NCBI GenBank assembly: GCA_947044405.1
Contig: CAMRHE010000507.1
Span: 1,026,001 to 1,090,000 of the forward strand
Source: Leptodactylus fallax
Taxonomy: Eukaryota; Chordata; Amphibia; Anura; Leptodactylidae
Direction of reading: 5' to 3'
DNA length: 64,000 nucleotides
The first letter of the stretch is position 1, and every line of letters starts with the position of its first letter. The notes under the pieces are model-generated. The model was not told the origin of the DNA. It worked only from the letters and a program-made list of their open reading frames with translations, and made no database searches. A program made the position numbers and the translations under genes. Positions 61,601-64,000 of this stretch are shown in pieces.

Positions 61601-64000
61601 AGATACCCTATCTATACTACTCTCTATCCATATATTTTCTCCATATACTCTATCCATACACTCACTCCATATACTCTATCCATACACTTTCTCCATATAC
61701 TCTCTATATATTCTCTCTATACACTTTCTCTATATACTCTCTCCATATACTCTCTCTATACACTTTCTCTATATATTCTCTCTATACACTTTCTCTATAT
61801 ACTCTCTCCATATACCCTCTCTATTCTCTTTCATCATATACTCTCTCTATACTCTTTCTCTATATACTCTCTCCATGTGCTCTCTCCATACACTCTCTCC
61901 ATATACTTTCTCCATATACTCTATACACTTTCTCTATATACTCACTCCATATACTCTATCCATACACTTTCTCCATATACTCTCTATATACTCTCTCCAT
62001 ATACTTTCTCTATACACTTTCTCCGTACACTTTCTCCATATACTCTCTCTATATACTCTCTCATATACTCTCTCCATACACTCTCTCCATATACTCTATC
62101 CATACACTTTCTCTATATACTCTCTATATACTCTCTCCATATACTCTCTATATACTCTCTCCATGTACTCTCTATATACTCTCTCCATATACTTTCTCTA
62201 TACACTTTTTCCATACACTTTCTCCATATACTCTCTCTATTCACTTTCTCTATATACTCTCTCTATACACTTTCTCTATATATTCTCTCTATACTCTTTC
62301 TCTATATACTCTCTCCACATACTCTCTCTATTCTCTTTCATCATATACTCTCTCTATACACTTTCTCTATACACTCTCTCCATGTGCTCTCTCCATACAC
62401 TCTCTCCATATACTTTCTCCATATACTCTATACACTTTCTCTATATACTCTCTCATATACTCTCTCCATACACTCACTCCATATACTCTATCCATACACT
62501 CACTCCATATACTCTCTCCATACACTTTCTCCATATACTGTCTATATACTCTCTCCATATACTTTCTCTATACACTTTCTCCATGCACTTTCTCCATATA
62601 CTCTATATACTCTCTCATATACTCTCTCCATACACTCTCCCCATATACTCTATCCATACACTTTCTCTATATACTCTCTATATACTCTCTCCATATACTC
62701 TCTATATACTCTCTCCATATACTCTCTATATACTCTCTCCATATACTTTCTCTATATACTTTCTCCATATACGCTATACACTTTCTCCATATACTCTCTA
62801 TATACTCTCTCCATACACTTTCTCCATATACTCTCTATATACTCTCTATATACTCTCTCCATATACTTTCTCTATATACTTTCTCCATATACGCTATACA
62901 CTTTCTCCATATACTCTCTATATTCTCTCTCCATATACTTTCTCTATACACTTTCTCCATACACTTTATCCATATACTCTCTATATACTCTCTATATACT
63001 TTTTCCATATACTCTCTATATACTCTCTCCATACACTTTCTCCATATACTCTCTATATACTCTCTCCATACACTTTCTCCATATACTCTCTATATACTCT
63101 CTTCATACACTTTCTCCATATACTCTCTATATACTCTCTCCATATACTTTCTCTATACACTTTCTCCATACACTTTCTCCATATACTCTCTATATACTCT
63201 CTCCATATACTTTCTCTATACACTTTCTCCATGCACTTTCTCCATATACTCTCTCTATATACTCTCTCATATACTCTCTCCATACACTCTCTCCATATAC
63301 TCTATCCATACACTTTCTCTATATACTCTCTATATACTCTCTCCATATACTCTCTATATACTCTCTCCATATACTCTCTATATACTCTCTCCATATACTT
63401 TCTCCATATACTCTTTATATACTCTCTATATACTCTCTCCATACACTTTCTCCATATACTCTCTATATACTCTCTCCATATACTTTCTCTATACACTTTC
63501 TCCATACACTTTATCCATATACTCTCTATATACTCTCTATATACTTTTTCCATATACTCTCTATATACTCTCTCCATACACTTTCTCCATATACTCTCTA
63601 TATACTCTCTCCATACACTTTCTCCATATACTCTCTATATACTCTCTCCATATACTTTCTCTATACACTTTCTCCATACACTTTATCCATATACTCTCTA
63701 TATACTCTCTCCATATACTTTCTCTATACACTTTCTCCATGCACTTTCTCCATATACTCTCTCTATATACTCTCTCATATACTCTCTCCATACACTCTCT
63801 CCATATACTCTATCCATACACTTTCTCTATATACTCTCTATATACTCTCTCCATATACTCTCTATATACTCTCTCCATATACTCTCTATATACTCTCTCC
63901 ATATACTTTCTCTATATACTTTCTCCATATACGCTATACACTTTCTCCATATACTCTCTATATACTCTCTCCATACACTTTCTCCATATACTCTCTATAT
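61601..64000 (+). repeat. 12-14 bp based CTCTCCATATA array with higher-order periods
   Basis: The whole stretch is made of TACTCTCTCCATA, TACTCTCTATA, TACACTTTCTCCATA and TACTTTCTCTATA submotifs in long mixed strings. Long segments recur: 63053-63283 resembles 63561-63791 at an offset of 508 bp, and 62625-62800 resembles 63785-63960. The array runs off the window edge. Frames on the - strand (MERVYREYMEKVYGES) are artefacts. Confidence 0.93.

Overview
This window looks like vertebrate nuclear DNA, most likely from a frog. It holds two multi-exon genes and the first exon of a third, set in a very repeat-rich background. The frog assignment is inference. It rests on the gene content, on Sleeping Beauty-like Tc1 elements, and on several foldback elements that start with TTAAAGGGGTTGTCC or close variants and are flanked by TTAA, a type I associate with frog genomes. 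There are no operons, bacterial genes or CRISPR arrays.

Genes. (1) RBP3 (interphotoreceptor retinoid-binding protein, IRBP) is complete on the + strand: four coding exons at 13899-16901, 19285-19475, 24958-25100 and 26688-27007. They join with matching phases into 1,218 codons plus a stop and encode four tandem modules. (2) A ZNF488-like gene lies tail-to-tail with RBP3 on the - strand. Its last coding exon (33615-34375) carries two C2H2 zinc fingers. The exon before it (35069-35309) carries what looks like the C-terminal part of a PR/SET domain. Its earlier exons were not found. (3) The first coding exon of an anthrax-toxin-receptor family gene, probably ANTXRL by neighbourhood, is at 59029-59150 on the + strand. 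Its first intron runs off the window. From memory, the human RBP3-ZNF488 pair is also convergent and ANTXRL is on the same chromosome arm, so the order suggests conserved synteny.

Layout. 1-10584 is mostly a 31-bp minisatellite. It is organised as a 5.3-kb higher-order duplication that carries along an LTR-like insertion. 10753-13390 holds degenerate repeats, a 12-bp GTAAGTAC array and a 23-bp array. 13391-27200 is RBP3; intron 2 contains a 2.5-kb minisatellite and a deleted Tc1 element that ends 30 bp before exon 3, and intron 3 contains a near-perfect hairpin. 27200-33600 is intergenic and rich in foldback elements. 33615-35309 is the ZNF488-like gene. 36296-54783 is a succession of unrelated tandem arrays (units of about 30, 24, 31, 51, 41, 89 and 4 bp), broken by a retroposed U6 snRNA pseudogene and a 365-bp foldback. 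A decayed Tc1-like transposon (55601-57174) splits one more array. 59333-64000 is two dense arrays inside ANTXRL intron 1.

By rough summing, close to half of the window is tandem repeat. Most long open frames in the window are stop-poor repeat arrays, not genes. I did not find a new protein-coding system. The most interesting points are repeat architecture, transposon insertions beside or inside functional sequence, and the residual PR domain of the ZNF488-like gene.
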